From an uncultured Bacteroidales bacterium (GTDB taxonomy: Bacteria > Bacteroidota > Bacteroidia > Bacteroidales > Paludibacteraceae), in the NCBI GenBank assembly GCA_900316005.1, contig ONBH01000007.1, positions 1-64,000 of the forward strand: a stretch of DNA of 64,000 bases. Direction: 5' to 3'. The translations under genes were made by a program, and so were the position numbers. The number at the start of each line of letters is the position of its first letter. The first letter of the stretch is position 1. Below are positions 6,878-16,024 of the stretch, piece after piece. The notes beneath the pieces are model-generated. The model searched no databases. It was not told where the DNA came from and was given only the letters and a program-made list of their open reading frames with translations.

Positions 6878-7452
6878 AAGAACCCATTGAAGACCTGCGG
6901 GCGTATTTTGCCACGCACGGCGAAGAAGATAACTACCGCATAGCCAAACGCGAGGCTTTCCGCCAATGGAACGAACGCGAGCGTTTCTGTTCGCGCTGTG
7001 GCAGTCCGCTGCCTCCCGTGGATATTGAGGGCACCAAGCCCGAACGCCCCTGCCCCGCCTGCGGAATGATACATTTTCCGCGTATCGAGCCCTGCGTCAT
7101 CATCCGTATCGAGAAGGACGGCAAGATGCTGCTCGCCAAACACGTACAACGCAACACCCATATCTATGCCTGTATAGCCGGTTTCATCGAGGCAGGCGAG
7201 TCGGCAGAACATGCCGTACAGCGCGAGATACGCGAGGAAACGGGACTCGAAGTCAGCGACATACGTTATTTTGGCAGTCAGTCATGGCCATTCCCCGACC
7301 AACTGATGTTAGCCTTTACGGCACAATATGCCGGCGGCGAGATACACGTGCAGGAGGATGAACTTTCAGACGCCGGTTGGTTCAGTCCGGACAACCTGCC
7401 GGCACACCCGCGGCAGGGGTCTATCTCCTGGCGACTGATTCACGAGGGATAA
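6874..7452 (+). CDS. nudC: NAD(+) diphosphatase-like Nudix hydrolase (NudC type)
   Basis: Hydrolyses NADH/NAD+ to NMN and AMP, and in some bacteria removes NAD caps from RNA. The 192 residues show a zinc ribbon (CSRC at about 29-32, CPAC at about 50-53), a full Nudix box 'GFIEAGESAEHAVQREIREE' and the NudC-specific 'SQSWPFPDQLM' downstream. It is shorter than E. coli NudC because the N-terminal non-catalytic domain is missing, as in many Bacteroidota members. It overlaps the upstream gene by four bases (ATGA), so translation is coupled. Confidence 0.9.
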   Translation: MKEPIEDLRAYFATHGEEDNYRIAKREAFRQWNERERFCSRCGSPLPPVDIEGTKPERPCPACGMIHFPRIEPCVIIRIEKDGKMLLAKHVQRNTHIYACIAGFIEAGESAEHAVQREIREETGLEVSDIRYFGSQSWPFPDQLMLAFTAQYAGGEIHVQEDELSDAGWFSPDNLPAHPRQGSISWRLIHEG

Positions 7453-7455
7453 GAA

Positions 7456-7612
7456 ACGGTTCTCGGTTCTGGGTTCTCGGTTCTCGGTTCTCGAACACTA
7501 AAAAAGATATTCATTAATCATTATTCATTATTCATTGAAAAAGATATTCATTATTCATTAATCATTATTCGTTGAAAAAGATATTCATTATTCATTAATC
7601 ATTATTCATTAA
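7456..7612. repeat. Family C (GTTCTCG) followed by family B (ATTCATT) repeat tract
   Basis: GTTCTCG/GTTCTGG units at 7457-7493 are followed by three near-identical blocks of family B units joined by AAAAAGAT. The tract ends two bases before the next ATG. Confidence 0.9.
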
Positions 7613-7614
7613 AA

Positions 7615-7992
7615 ATGGGAACGGAACGACAGAATCTGACAAAAGCAGGCAATGGTATCTACAAGGACCGCGGCAGTAAGTTCTTGGGCTTTGCCGAGCC
7701 GATCAAAGACGAAGCGGAAGCCAAAGCGCGCATCGCCTGGTACAAGAAGAAATACCACGACGCGCGGCACGTATGTTATGCCTACCGTTTGGGCGAAGAC
7801 CTGTGGCGCACCAAGGATGACGGAGAACCGCATGGCACCGCCGGGCTACCCATTCTGCGCAGCATCGACGCACGCAACCTGGATAACGTACTCGTGGTCG
7901 TCGTACGCTACTTTGGCGGCACGCTGCTCGGTACCGGCGGACTGATGGTCGCCTACCGCGAGGCTGCGAAAGCAGCACTTGATAATAATTGA
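7615..7992 (+). CDS. IMPACT/YigZ family protein, C-terminally truncated
   Basis: A 125-residue protein holding only the N-terminal UPF0029 domain: 'GSKFLGFAEPI', 'HDARHVCYAYRLG', 'DDGEPHGTAGLPIL' and 'VVVVRYFGGTLLGTGGLM'. Family members usually run to about 200 residues with a DUF1949 domain behind. Here the frame ends in 'AALDNN' exactly where a family A repeat begins, so the C-terminal domain appears to have been lost or cut off at the repeat. The function of the family is poorly defined; the domain folds on its own, so the product may still work. Confidence 0.85.
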   Translation: MGTERQNLTKAGNGIYKDRGSKFLGFAEPIKDEAEAKARIAWYKKKYHDARHVCYAYRLGEDLWRTKDDGEPHGTAGLPILRSIDARNLDNVLVVVVRYFGGTLLGTGGLMVAYREAAKAALDNN

Positions 7993-8019
7993 TAATTGAT
8001 AATTGATAATTGATAATTT
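7979..8019. repeat. Family A repeat tract ending the IMPACT gene
   Basis: TTGATAAT units follow directly after the codons for the final Asp-Asn-Asn and include the stop. The tract is followed by a G-rich AAAGGGGGTCGGGGGG segment related to one inside rlmN. Confidence 0.85.
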
Positions 8020-8047
8020 TTGAAAGGGGGTCGGGGGGATTCAAACT

Positions 8048-9334
8048 ATGTTACCATTAGCAGAACGCATGAGGCCCAAGAGCCTCACGGATTATATCGG
8101 ACAGAAGCACTTGGTGGGCGAAGGAGCCGTACTGAGGCAGATGATTGAAAGCGGCAATCTGTCGTCGTTCATTCTATGGGGGCCGCCGGGTGTGGGCAAG
8201 ACCACCCTGGCGCGCATCATCGCCCACGAGATGCAGCGACCCTTCTATACCCTCAGCGCCGTGACCAGCGGCGTCAAGGAGGTACGCGATGTGATTGAGA
8301 AAGCCAAAAAGGAAAGCCGCATGCAGAGCGGACTATTCGCGCAGCAGACCGACCAACGCAGCCCCATACTCTTCATCGACGAGATACACCGCTTCTCCAA
8401 GTCGCAGCAAGACAGCCTGCTTGGCGCAGTAGAAGATGGCACCATCACACTCATCGGCGCCACCACCGAGAACCCCAGCTTTGAGGTCATCAACCCGCTA
8501 TTGAGCCGTTGCCAGGTCTATGTACTGAAATCGCTGGAACGCGAAGACCTGCTGGAACTGCTGAACCGCGTGCTACAGGAAGATGAGATCATCCGCAGCA
8601 AGGGGCTGCAGATTCAGGATACCGAAGCCATCCTGCGCTACAGCGGCGGCGATGCACGCAAACTCCTCAATATCGTGGAACTAATTGCCTCCACCCCCAC
8701 GGCAGGCGACAAACCCATTACCAACGACGAGGTGACCATGCTGCTGCAGCAAAACCCCGTAGCCTACGACAAAGACGGTGAGTTGCACTACGACATCATC
8801 TCCGCCTTCATCAAGTCCATCCGCGGCAGCGATCCCGACGGAGCCTTATACTGGCTGGCACGCATGGTAGCCGCAGGCGAAGACCCTAAGTTCATCGCAC
8901 GCCGGCTGGTAATATCCGCTTCGGAGGATATTGGTCTGGCGAACCCCAACGCCATGCTGGTAGCCAATGCCTGTTTCGATACCCTGACGAAGATAGGTTG
9001 GCCAGAAGGCCGCATTCCGTTGGCACTGGCTACCGTCTATCTGGCTACCTCGCAGAAATCCAATAGTGCCTATCTGGCTATCGATGAGGCACTCCGCACC
9101 GTGGAGAAAACCGGCAACCTGGCGGTTCCCCTGCACCTGAGGAACGCACCCACCAAACTGATGGAAGAGTTAGGTTACAGCGAAGGCTACAAATACGCGC
9201 ACGACTACCCCAACCACTTCGTCAAACAGCAGTTTCTGCCCGACGAGCTGAAGGATACCAAGTTCTGGCACCCCCAAGGTAGTCCGCAGGAGAAGAAGAT
9301 GGCTGAGTGGATGGATTTCCTATGGAAAAATTAA
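8048..9334 (+). CDS. rarA: Replication-associated recombination protein A (RarA/MgsA)
   Basis: A AAA+ ATPase related to clamp loaders, working at stalled forks. 'LAERMRPKSLTDYIGQKHL' opens the protein. Walker A 'GPPGVGKTT' is at about residues 46-54, Walker B 'LFIDEIHRF' at about 110-118, and sensor 1 'IGATTENPSFE' follows. The C-terminal half has the tetramerisation domain segments 'KSIRGSDPDGALYWLARM' and 'RRLVISASEDIGLANP'. At 428 residues it is of normal length. It is flanked by repeat tracts, with no promoter evident immediately upstream. Confidence 0.97.
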   Translation: MLPLAERMRPKSLTDYIGQKHLVGEGAVLRQMIESGNLSSFILWGPPGVGKTTLARIIAHEMQRPFYTLSAVTSGVKEVRDVIEKAKKESRMQSGLFAQQTDQRSPILFIDEIHRFSKSQQDSLLGAVEDGTITLIGATTENPSFEVINPLLSRCQVYVLKSLEREDLLELLNRVLQEDEIIRSKGLQIQDTEAILRYSGGDARKLLNIVELIASTPTAGDKPITNDEVTMLLQQNPVAYDKDGELHYDIISAFIKSIRGSDPDGALYWLARMVAAGEDPKFIARRLVISASEDIGLANPNAMLVANACFDTLTKIGWPEGRIPLALATVYLATSQKSNSAYLAIDEALRTVEKTGNLAVPLHLRNAPTKLMEELGYSEGYKYAHDYPNHFVKQQFLPDELKDTKFWHPQGSPQEKKMAEWMDFLWKN

Positions 9335-9446
9335 AGGATATTCATTATTCATTAATCATTATTCATTGAAAAAGATATTCATTATTCATTAATCATTATT
9401 CATTGAAAAAGGATATTCATTATTCATTAATCATTATTCATTAAAA
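9334..9446. repeat. Family B repeat tract, three blocks
   Basis: Three about 38-bp blocks of ATTCATT units separated by AAAAAGAT/AAAAAGGAT lie between rarA and hemW. The block pattern matches that at 7500-7612. Confidence 0.9.
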
Positions 9447-9451
9447 AGCGC

Positions 9452-10522
9452 GTGCTCGGTGTTTACGTCCATATTCCATTTTGTCAATCGCGGTGTCGGT
9501 ATTGCGATTTCTTCTCTACGACCCTTTTAGGCCGGCGGGAGGAATATGTCCGTGCGCTGTTAGCCGAAATCGGGCCTGAACCCTATCAGCCCGATACCAT
9601 TTACCTGGGCGGCGGTACGCCCAGCCTATTGGATACGGATGCCATCCGGCAAATACTATCGGCTATCGGTACCCGTAATGCCCGCGAAGTGACCATTGAA
9701 GTCAATCCGGGTGATGTAACGCCGGACAAGGCGTCCAAATGGATCGCAGCCGGCGTCAACCGCGTGAGTATGGGAATTCAGTCGTTTCAGGACGAACTGC
9801 TGCGTATCATCGGCCGCCGCCATACTGCCGGCGAGGCGCGCAATGCCATCACCCTACTACGCGAAGCGGGCATCCGAAACCTCAGTATCGACCTCATGTA
9901 CGGTCTGCCCCGCCAGACAGAGGCGATGTGGCAAGCAGATATCGCGGAGGCGATACAGACCGGCGCCGAACATGTGTCATGCTACTGCCTCAGTTACGAA
10001 GAAGGCACACCCCTTTGGCAGGCGCGCGAACGCGGCGAGATACAGGAGACCGACGAGGAAACAGAGAACAACATGTACGACTACCTCTGCGATGCCCTAC
10101 GCCAAGCCGGCTACGAGCACTACGAAGTGAGCAACTTTGCCCGACCCCATTTCCGCGCAGTACATAACAGCAACTACTGGAACGACACACCCTATATCGG
10201 CTTTGGTGCCGGCGCGCATTCCTACGACGGGAAACGCAGATTTTGGAACCCAAGTGACTTAAATACCTATATTCGGGCGGCTTTGGCACGGGATTTGTTG
10301 CGCGAAGAAGAGGTACTGACTGACGAGCAAAAACGCATGGAGCGCATCATGCTATCCCTCCGCACACGGGAGGGTGTCGCCGCTGACATATTGAGCACAG
10401 ACAGTATAGCGAAAGCGGAACAACTGACAGTTGAAAACCTACTTCGCAAGCAAAACGAACATTATACAGCCACCCAAGCAGGGCTGCATATACTAAATAG
10501 AATAACAGAACAACTGATATGA
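9452..10522 (+). CDS. hemW: Radical SAM heme chaperone HemW
   Basis: A coproporphyrinogen III oxidase-like radical SAM protein, thought to insert heme rather than oxidise porphyrin. The protein opens 'VHIPFCQSRCRYCDFF' with the CxxxCxxC cluster at about residues 12-19, then 'YLGGGTPSLL', 'EVNPGDVT' and 'NRVSMGIQSF'. The start is GTG at 9452, six bases after the repeat tract; no upstream in-frame ATG is available. The 356 residues are normal for HemW and lack the HemN N-terminal extension. The stop overlaps the PBP start by four bases. Confidence 0.93.
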   Translation: MLGVYVHIPFCQSRCRYCDFFSTTLLGRREEYVRALLAEIGPEPYQPDTIYLGGGTPSLLDTDAIRQILSAIGTRNAREVTIEVNPGDVTPDKASKWIAAGVNRVSMGIQSFQDELLRIIGRRHTAGEARNAITLLREAGIRNLSIDLMYGLPRQTEAMWQADIAEAIQTGAEHVSCYCLSYEEGTPLWQARERGEIQETDEETENNMYDYLCDALRQAGYEHYEVSNFARPHFRAVHNSNYWNDTPYIGFGAGAHSYDGKRRFWNPSDLNTYIRAALARDLLREEEVLTDEQKRMERIMLSLRTREGVAADILSTDSIAKAEQLTVENLLRKQNEHYTATQAGLHILNRITEQLI

Positions 10523-12798
10523 AGAAATACAACGAATGGTCTTTTAATGCCAAGTTTTTGGTGTGGTTTTGGGGGCTGATCCTTATCGGCATTCTGTCGG
10601 TATGGCTGCTCATACATAGCATTGCCAATGGTTGGTTAGGATATCTGCCTCCATTAGAGGAATTGCAGAATCCGAAGAATAAATACGCTACGGAGCTTTT
10701 CTCCGCCGATGGCGAATCGCTGGGGCGTTACTACCGCAAGGAGAACCGCGTGGGGGTCAACTACGACGAGTTGTCGCCCAATTTGGTGAATGCCCTCGTC
10801 GCCACCGAGGATGCCCGTTTCTACCAGCATACGGGTGTGGATATGAAGTCGCTGTTCAGAGCCATACTGCGTTTGGGGCGCGCCGGAGGCGGTAGTACCC
10901 TGACACAACAGTTAGCCAAGCAACTATGGTCACCCCGAGCGGGAAACATATTCGAACGCGCCATGCAGAAACCCATCGAATGGGTTATTGCGACCAAGTT
11001 AGAGCGTCTTTATTCCAAAGATGAGATCCTGACTATGTACCTCAATCAGTTTGACTTCCTCCACAACGCCGTAGGTATCAAGTCAGCTTCGCAGGTCTAT
11101 TTCTCCACCACCCCCGCGGAACTGAAGACCGAGGAAGCCGCTACACTGGTCGGTATGTGTAAGAACCCCGCCATCTACAACCCCATTCGTCGGCCCGAAC
11201 GCACCCAGCAACGGCGCAACACGGTGCTGAGCCAGATGTGCAAGTACCATTATATCACGCCGGAGGAACGCGACTCGCTGCAGGCTATTCCGCTGACGCT
11301 GAAATACCGTAGCGTGGACCACAAGCAGGGACTCGCACCCTATTTCCGCGAGTACCTGAGGCTGGTGCTGACCGCCAAAGAGCCCAAGGAGAGCGACTAT
11401 CCCGAATGGAACAAGGTGCAATACCGCATCGACCGCCAGCAATGGGACGAAAACCCGCTCTACGGCTTCTGCAACAAGAACCACAAACCCGACGGAACAC
11501 CCTACGACCTGTATCAGGATGGTCTGAAGATCTACACCACCCTCGACACACGCATGCAACGCTACGCCGAAGAGGCGGTGCGCGAACACATGATGTTCAA
11601 GCAAGAGCAGTTCTTCAATGAGAAAAAAGGCCGTTCGTACGCTCCCTTCTCGCGCAGTTTAAGTGCCGAGCAGCGTGAACAGATTCTGGTTCGTTCTATG
11701 CGGCAGACTGACCGTTATCGCGGACTCAAGAACGACGGACTAAGCGAACAGGAGATACGCGAGGTCTTCGATACACCCATTGAGATGCAGGTATTCAGCT
11801 ACAACGGCCCCATTGATACCATCATGTCACCCATGGATTCCATCAAGTGGGATAAATACTTCCTGCGCTGCGGATTTATGTCCATCGACCCGCGTAATGG
11901 GCACGTAAAGGCGTACGTGGGTGGTCCGGACTTCTCGCATTTCCAATTTGATATGGCAACCATGGGTAAGCGTCAGATTGGTTCGACGGTCAAACCCTAC
12001 CTCTTCACCTTAGCCATGGACGAGGGAATGTGGCCCTGCGACCAGGTTAAGAACGAACCCTATACCCTGATTGACGCCAATGGCAGGGAGTGGACGCCCA
12101 AGGACTCGCACGCCGAGAACGTAGGCGAGATGGTGGACCTGACCTGGGGACTCAAGAAATCCAGTAACTGGATTGCTGCCTACCTGATGTCACTCTTCAC
12201 ACCCGACCAACTGGCACGTCTCATGCACTCGTTCGGTATCCAGGGCGATATAGACGCGGTGGTCAGCATGTGTCTGGGAACCTGTGATGTTAGTGTGGAG
12301 GAGATGACCGATGCCTATACCGCCTTCGTCAACCGAGGCATACGCACCGAACCGCTCTACGTAACACGCATCGAGGATAATAATGGCAACGTGCTCGCAA
12401 CCTTTGCGCCTAAGACGCACGAGATCATCAGCGAGTTGACATCCTACAAGATGATTCATATGCTCGAAAAAGTTGTCACCGAAGGTACCGGCATGCGTCT
12501 GCGCGGCAGTCAGTATGCCCTCAGAATGCCTATGGGCGGCAAGACCGGTACTACCCAGAATAACTCCGACGGTTGGTTCATCGGTTTCACTCCCGAACTG
12601 GTTGCCGGTTGCTGGATGGGAGGCGAGGACCGCGCCATACACTTCGATTCCATGGAACGAGGACAAGGTGCACGTACTGCCATGCCTATCTTCGCCCTCT
12701 TTATGCAGAAGATCTACAACGACCCCGAACTGGGCTTCGACCCCAACATGCAATTTGATATCCCCGAATGGTTTGACCCCGCAGCAGGATGTAAGTAA
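10519..12798 (+). CDS. Class A penicillin-binding protein 1A
   Basis: A bifunctional peptidoglycan glycosyltransferase/transpeptidase in the inner membrane. One membrane anchor lies at about 10-32. The GT51 motifs 'EDARFYQHTGVD' (about 97-108) and 'GGGSTLTQQLAKQL' follow. The transpeptidase triad is present: S-x-x-K in 'GSTVKPYLF' (about 488), S-x-N in 'KKSSNW' (about 547) and K-T-G in 'GGKTGTTQN' (about 674). At 759 residues it is typical of the Bacteroidota. It is translationally coupled to hemW. A family A repeat starts right after the stop. Confidence 0.96.
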   Translation: MKKYNEWSFNAKFLVWFWGLILIGILSVWLLIHSIANGWLGYLPPLEELQNPKNKYATELFSADGESLGRYYRKENRVGVNYDELSPNLVNALVATEDARFYQHTGVDMKSLFRAILRLGRAGGGSTLTQQLAKQLWSPRAGNIFERAMQKPIEWVIATKLERLYSKDEILTMYLNQFDFLHNAVGIKSASQVYFSTTPAELKTEEAATLVGMCKNPAIYNPIRRPERTQQRRNTVLSQMCKYHYITPEERDSLQAIPLTLKYRSVDHKQGLAPYFREYLRLVLTAKEPKESDYPEWNKVQYRIDRQQWDENPLYGFCNKNHKPDGTPYDLYQDGLKIYTTLDTRMQRYAEEAVREHMMFKQEQFFNEKKGRSYAPFSRSLSAEQREQILVRSMRQTDRYRGLKNDGLSEQEIREVFDTPIEMQVFSYNGPIDTIMSPMDSIKWDKYFLRCGFMSIDPRNGHVKAYVGGPDFSHFQFDMATMGKRQIGSTVKPYLFTLAMDEGMWPCDQVKNEPYTLIDANGREWTPKDSHAENVGEMVDLTWGLKKSSNWIAAYLMSLFTPDQLARLMHSFGIQGDIDAVVSMCLGTCDVSVEEMTDAYTAFVNRGIRTEPLYVTRIEDNNGNVLATFAPKTHEIISELTSYKMIHMLEKVVTEGTGMRLRGSQYALRMPMGGKTGTTQNNSDGWFIGFTPELVAGCWMGGEDRAIHFDSMERGQGARTAMPIFALFMQKIYNDPELGFDPNMQFDIPEWFDPAAGCK

Positions 12799-12829
12799 GT
12801 TGATAGTTGATAATTGATAGTTGATAGTT
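12799..12829. repeat. Family A repeat tract supplying a TTG start
   Basis: Four TTGATA(GT/AT) units follow the PBP stop. The last TTG, at 12821, is the only usable start codon for the following TPR gene. Confidence 0.8.
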
Positions 12830-14824
12830 AGAATACGACATATTGTTTTAGCCCTTCTGCTCCTTTCACCTTTAACCATTAACCTTTCCCCCTTAAAGGC
12901 GCAGATCAATACCGATCGAATCTTGTCGATTGGGCGTAACGCATTGTATTTCGATGACTACGTGTTGTCGATACAGTACTTCAATCAGGTTATCAAGTTG
13001 AAGCCCTACCTGGCGGAACCCTACCTATTGCGTGCGATTGCCAAGACGCAACTCAGCGACTACCAGGGAGCTCTGCGCGACTGCAACCACTGCATCGAGC
13101 TCAACCCCTTCCAGCCCGGCGCCTATTATACACGCGGATATCTGTACAGTCAGTTGGGCGAGTTGGAGAAAGCAGAGCAAGACTTTACCGAAGCCTTGGT
13201 ATATGCGCCCGGCAACAAGACCTATTTATTACTGCGCGCGGATATACGCGCACGCGAGAAACACTACGACCTCGCCCTTGAGGATATCAACTACCTACTC
13301 CGTCGCGAGCCGCACGCACCTACCCTGCTCTACGAGAAAGGCATCATCTGCCTGCAGCAGGCGGACACACTCTGCGCACTCAACCACCTCACCGAAACCG
13401 TCAAGTACGACACCCAGAACCCATCTAACTGGTCGGCTTTGGGGCTGGTCAACCTGATGTTGGAGAACGAGGCGGAAGCCCTGCAAAACCTTAATCAGGC
13501 TATTAACTTAGGTAGCAAATGGGCAGGCGATTATATCAATCGCGGCATCATCTACTACCGCAACCATAACTACCGTGGCGCGCTCGCCGACTACGACAAA
13601 GCCGTCAGCCTCTCGCCACGCGATGCCCAATGCTACTACAACCGCGGTATTCTGAGGCAGGAACTGGGCGACTGGAACAACGCCCTGGAGGACTTCAACC
13701 AAGCTATCGAACTCACACCCGACAAGAACGAGTACTACTACCAGCGCGGTACCGTCCTACTGCAGTTGCGCCAATGGGCGGAAGCAGCGCGCGACTTCGA
13801 CCGGCTCATCGAGGCGTACCCGTATTTCCTGCCTTCCTACTACCTCGCTGCACAGGCCAAGACTGCCCTGGGCGAGAAGAAAGCCGCCTTCCTGTACCGC
13901 GAGAAAGCAGAGGAGATGGAGAAGAAGAAACAGCAAGCCGACTTTGACGCCAAGGACGAAGCTCCCAATACCGATGTGCAGACGGCTGACGCGCAACCCA
14001 AACGTGACCGGCGCAAGGAGTTCTCATCGCGTACCGCGCAGAACCCCAACGATACCGGCGATGACGACAAGCCCTACCTCTCCACCACGCGTGGTAGCAT
14101 CCAACGCAAGTATCAGGATGCTGCCAACACGCCGAATATCGTGCTATCCTACTACGCGCAGCAAGACCCGCTCAGACGCACGCGCTACTACCATCTGCTC
14201 ATCGACGACTACAACCGCCTCAACGTCCTTCCCGCCCCGCTACGCTTGACGGCTCAGGAGGTTACATTGACTGCGGAAATGGTCAATCTGCACTTCGAGC
14301 GCATCGCTGCACTCAATGACCTGCTCGATAAATACGAAGGTGCCGACCTGCATTTCGCACGTGCTATCGAATTGGCTTTGGTGCAGGACTACGCTTCTGC
14401 TATCGACGACTGCACACAAGCCATCAAACTGCGCCCGGATTTCATCCTCGCCTATTTCTGCCGCGCCAACTGGCGCTACAAACTCGTGGAGTATCAGAGT
14501 TCCACCAACGCTACCGCTACCGAGGTAGCCATCGACTACGAGATGATGATGCGTGACTACGATTATATCATTCATGAGCAACCCGACTTCGTCTTTGCCT
14601 ATTATAACAAGGCCAATGTCCTATGTATGAAAGGTGACTTCGAAGCTGCCATACCCTACTACACGCGTAGTGTGGAGCTGGATAGCGAGTTTGCCGAGGC
14701 CTGGTTCAACCGCGGACTGACGCGTATTTACCTGGGCGACACCGAAAACGGACTGAACGACCTCAGCCGTGCCGGCGAATTAGGCATCTACCAGGCATAT
14801 AACCTCATCACACGCTTCCGGTAG
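12821..14824 (+). CDS. Exported tetratricopeptide repeat protein
   Basis: A 667-residue protein with a signal-like hydrophobic N-terminus (IVLALLLLSPLTINLSPLKAQ) and then about 9-10 TPR units, for example 'AEPYLLRAIAKTQLSDYQGA' and 'AQCYYNRGILRQELGDWNNA'. A charged low-complexity linker (about 365-420) separates a second TPR block at the end. The start is a TTG in the repeat tract, and part of the signal region (CTTTAACCATTAACCTT...) is itself repeat-like. It is probably a periplasmic protein-interaction scaffold; the partner is unknown. Confidence 0.85.
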   Translation: MIVRIRHIVLALLLLSPLTINLSPLKAQINTDRILSIGRNALYFDDYVLSIQYFNQVIKLKPYLAEPYLLRAIAKTQLSDYQGALRDCNHCIELNPFQPGAYYTRGYLYSQLGELEKAEQDFTEALVYAPGNKTYLLLRADIRAREKHYDLALEDINYLLRREPHAPTLLYEKGIICLQQADTLCALNHLTETVKYDTQNPSNWSALGLVNLMLENEAEALQNLNQAINLGSKWAGDYINRGIIYYRNHNYRGALADYDKAVSLSPRDAQCYYNRGILRQELGDWNNALEDFNQAIELTPDKNEYYYQRGTVLLQLRQWAEAARDFDRLIEAYPYFLPSYYLAAQAKTALGEKKAAFLYREKAEEMEKKKQQADFDAKDEAPNTDVQTADAQPKRDRRKEFSSRTAQNPNDTGDDDKPYLSTTRGSIQRKYQDAANTPNIVLSYYAQQDPLRRTRYYHLLIDDYNRLNVLPAPLRLTAQEVTLTAEMVNLHFERIAALNDLLDKYEGADLHFARAIELALVQDYASAIDDCTQAIKLRPDFILAYFCRANWRYKLVEYQSSTNATATEVAIDYEMMMRDYDYIIHEQPDFVFAYYNKANVLCMKGDFEAAIPYYTRSVELDSEFAEAWFNRGLTRIYLGDTENGLNDLSRAGELGIYQAYNLITRFR

Positions 14825-14908
14825 CAACTTAAATTAGGTAGTTTATCGGGGCCATTTCGGGCTGATTTCCGAGGGTTCTCGAATCAATCTCGCATCATAC
14901 CCGTACCT

Positions 14909-14929
14909 ATAATATACGTAGTATATTAT
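14909..14929. promoter_or_regulatory. Perfect 9-bp palindrome with 3-bp centre
   Basis: ATAATATAC, GTA, GTATATTAT lies 57 nt ahead of the TraB/GumN-like start. Such a symmetric AT-rich element could be an operator or a small hairpin; there is no T-tract to make it a terminator. Confidence 0.4.
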
Positions 14930-14985
14930 CCCGTGAAGTTGACGATTTAGTACGTTGAAAACGAATTTGAATACGAATAGTTAGC

Positions 14986-15861
14986 GTGAAGAGAATATTT
15001 ATCATACTAATCTTTTTACAATCTCAATGGGCGTTGGTACGCGCTCAATTGCTCTATGAGATCAGCGGAAACGGCTGTGCTGCCAAGTCATACCTGCTGG
15101 CAACAAACAAACTGATGGATATCACCTTTTTGGATAGTATTCCGGATGTTTTTACCGCCTGGGGGCGCTGCAACAAGGTCATCACGGAGTTTGCCGTAGA
15201 AGACTACGAAGCTATTTCGGCGCTACGTCAGGCGGCCGTACTGCCCGACTCGATGCGGCTCAGCGACTACTATTCCGCCGATGAATACAAGGCTATCAAC
15301 GAGGCTTTGGTTCTGAGTCTTGATCTCGGGCTGGACAAACTCTGCCGCATGAAGCCGGCTTATCTGACCGAACTCTACCGCACGGAGCTCTGCCGCCAAT
15401 GGCTTGGCTATGATGATAAACGCAGTCTCGAGACCTTCTTCTGCCAAATCGCCCAAGAGAAAGGTATGCCCATCTATCCACTCGACGAGACCGGCGAAGC
15501 ACTCTATATCCTCTTCGACCGCGAACCTTTCCATTTCCAATGTGAGGAACTGAAGAACTGCATCGAATACCCCGAACGCGAGGTTCGCCTGGAACGCGAA
15601 ATCAAGGCGATGTACCGCGCAGGTCGACTCAACGATATAGCATACGAGATATCGGCTCCCGACAACCTGGCTACCCTCTCCTACTCCGACTATCAGGTCT
15701 ATTGCCAACGCAACATCACGTGGGTCAAACGCCTCAAGGGACATCTCAAAGACGGGCATTGTTTTATTACCCTCAATGCCATCTACCTGGGTGGTGAGAA
15801 AGGACTGATAGCCGCCCTACGCCAAGCCGGCTATAGGGTCAGAGGTATCAAACTTAGTTGA
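14986..15861 (+). CDS. Degenerate TraB/GumN family protein
   Basis: A 291-residue exported protein (signal MKRIFIILIFLQSQWALVRAQ by GTG start at 14986). The scaffold is clearly TraB/GumN: an N-terminal 'LLYEISGNGCAAKSYLLATN', a central 'PLDETGEALYILFD' and 'RNITWVKRL' near the end. Family members carry G-x-x-H in the N-terminal motif and again near the C-terminus (GAGHL-type); here the positions read 'LATNKL' and 'LNAIYLGGEKGL', so both Gly and both His are lost. It is therefore probably not an active member of this Tiki-related, metalloprotease-like family. Confidence 0.8.
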   Translation: MKRIFIILIFLQSQWALVRAQLLYEISGNGCAAKSYLLATNKLMDITFLDSIPDVFTAWGRCNKVITEFAVEDYEAISALRQAAVLPDSMRLSDYYSADEYKAINEALVLSLDLGLDKLCRMKPAYLTELYRTELCRQWLGYDDKRSLETFFCQIAQEKGMPIYPLDETGEALYILFDREPFHFQCEELKNCIEYPEREVRLEREIKAMYRAGRLNDIAYEISAPDNLATLSYSDYQVYCQRNITWVKRLKGHLKDGHCFITLNAIYLGGEKGLIAALRQAGYRVRGIKLS

Positions 15862-16020
15862 TAGTTGACAGTTGATAATTGATAGTTGATAATTGATATT
15901 TAGTCTAACGACGAAAAACGGTTCTCGGTTCTCGAACGAAAAAAGATATTCATTATTCATTAATCATTATTCATTAAACAAGATATTCATTATTCATTAA
16001 TCATTATTCATTGAAACGAC
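15858..16020. repeat. Composite A, C and B repeat tract
   Basis: Family A units (15858-15900), GTTCTCG units (15918-15935) and two family B blocks (15945-16018) fill the gap before rlmN. The order A-C-B shows that the families accumulate at the same sites. Confidence 0.9.
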
Positions 16021-16024
16021 CAAT

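Noticed and set aside
7456..7612. Regularly spaced direct repeats resembling a CRISPR array
   Set aside because: Units are 7-8 bp without unique spacers, no cas genes are near, and similar tracts occur at many gene ends.
9452..10522. HemN (oxygen-independent coproporphyrinogen oxidase)
   Set aside because: The length of 356 residues and the absence of the N-terminal extension fit HemW better.
12190..12909. 239-codon antisense frame over the PBP1A end
   Set aside because: The sense strand has intact transpeptidase motifs; the antisense product has no recognisable domain or promoter.
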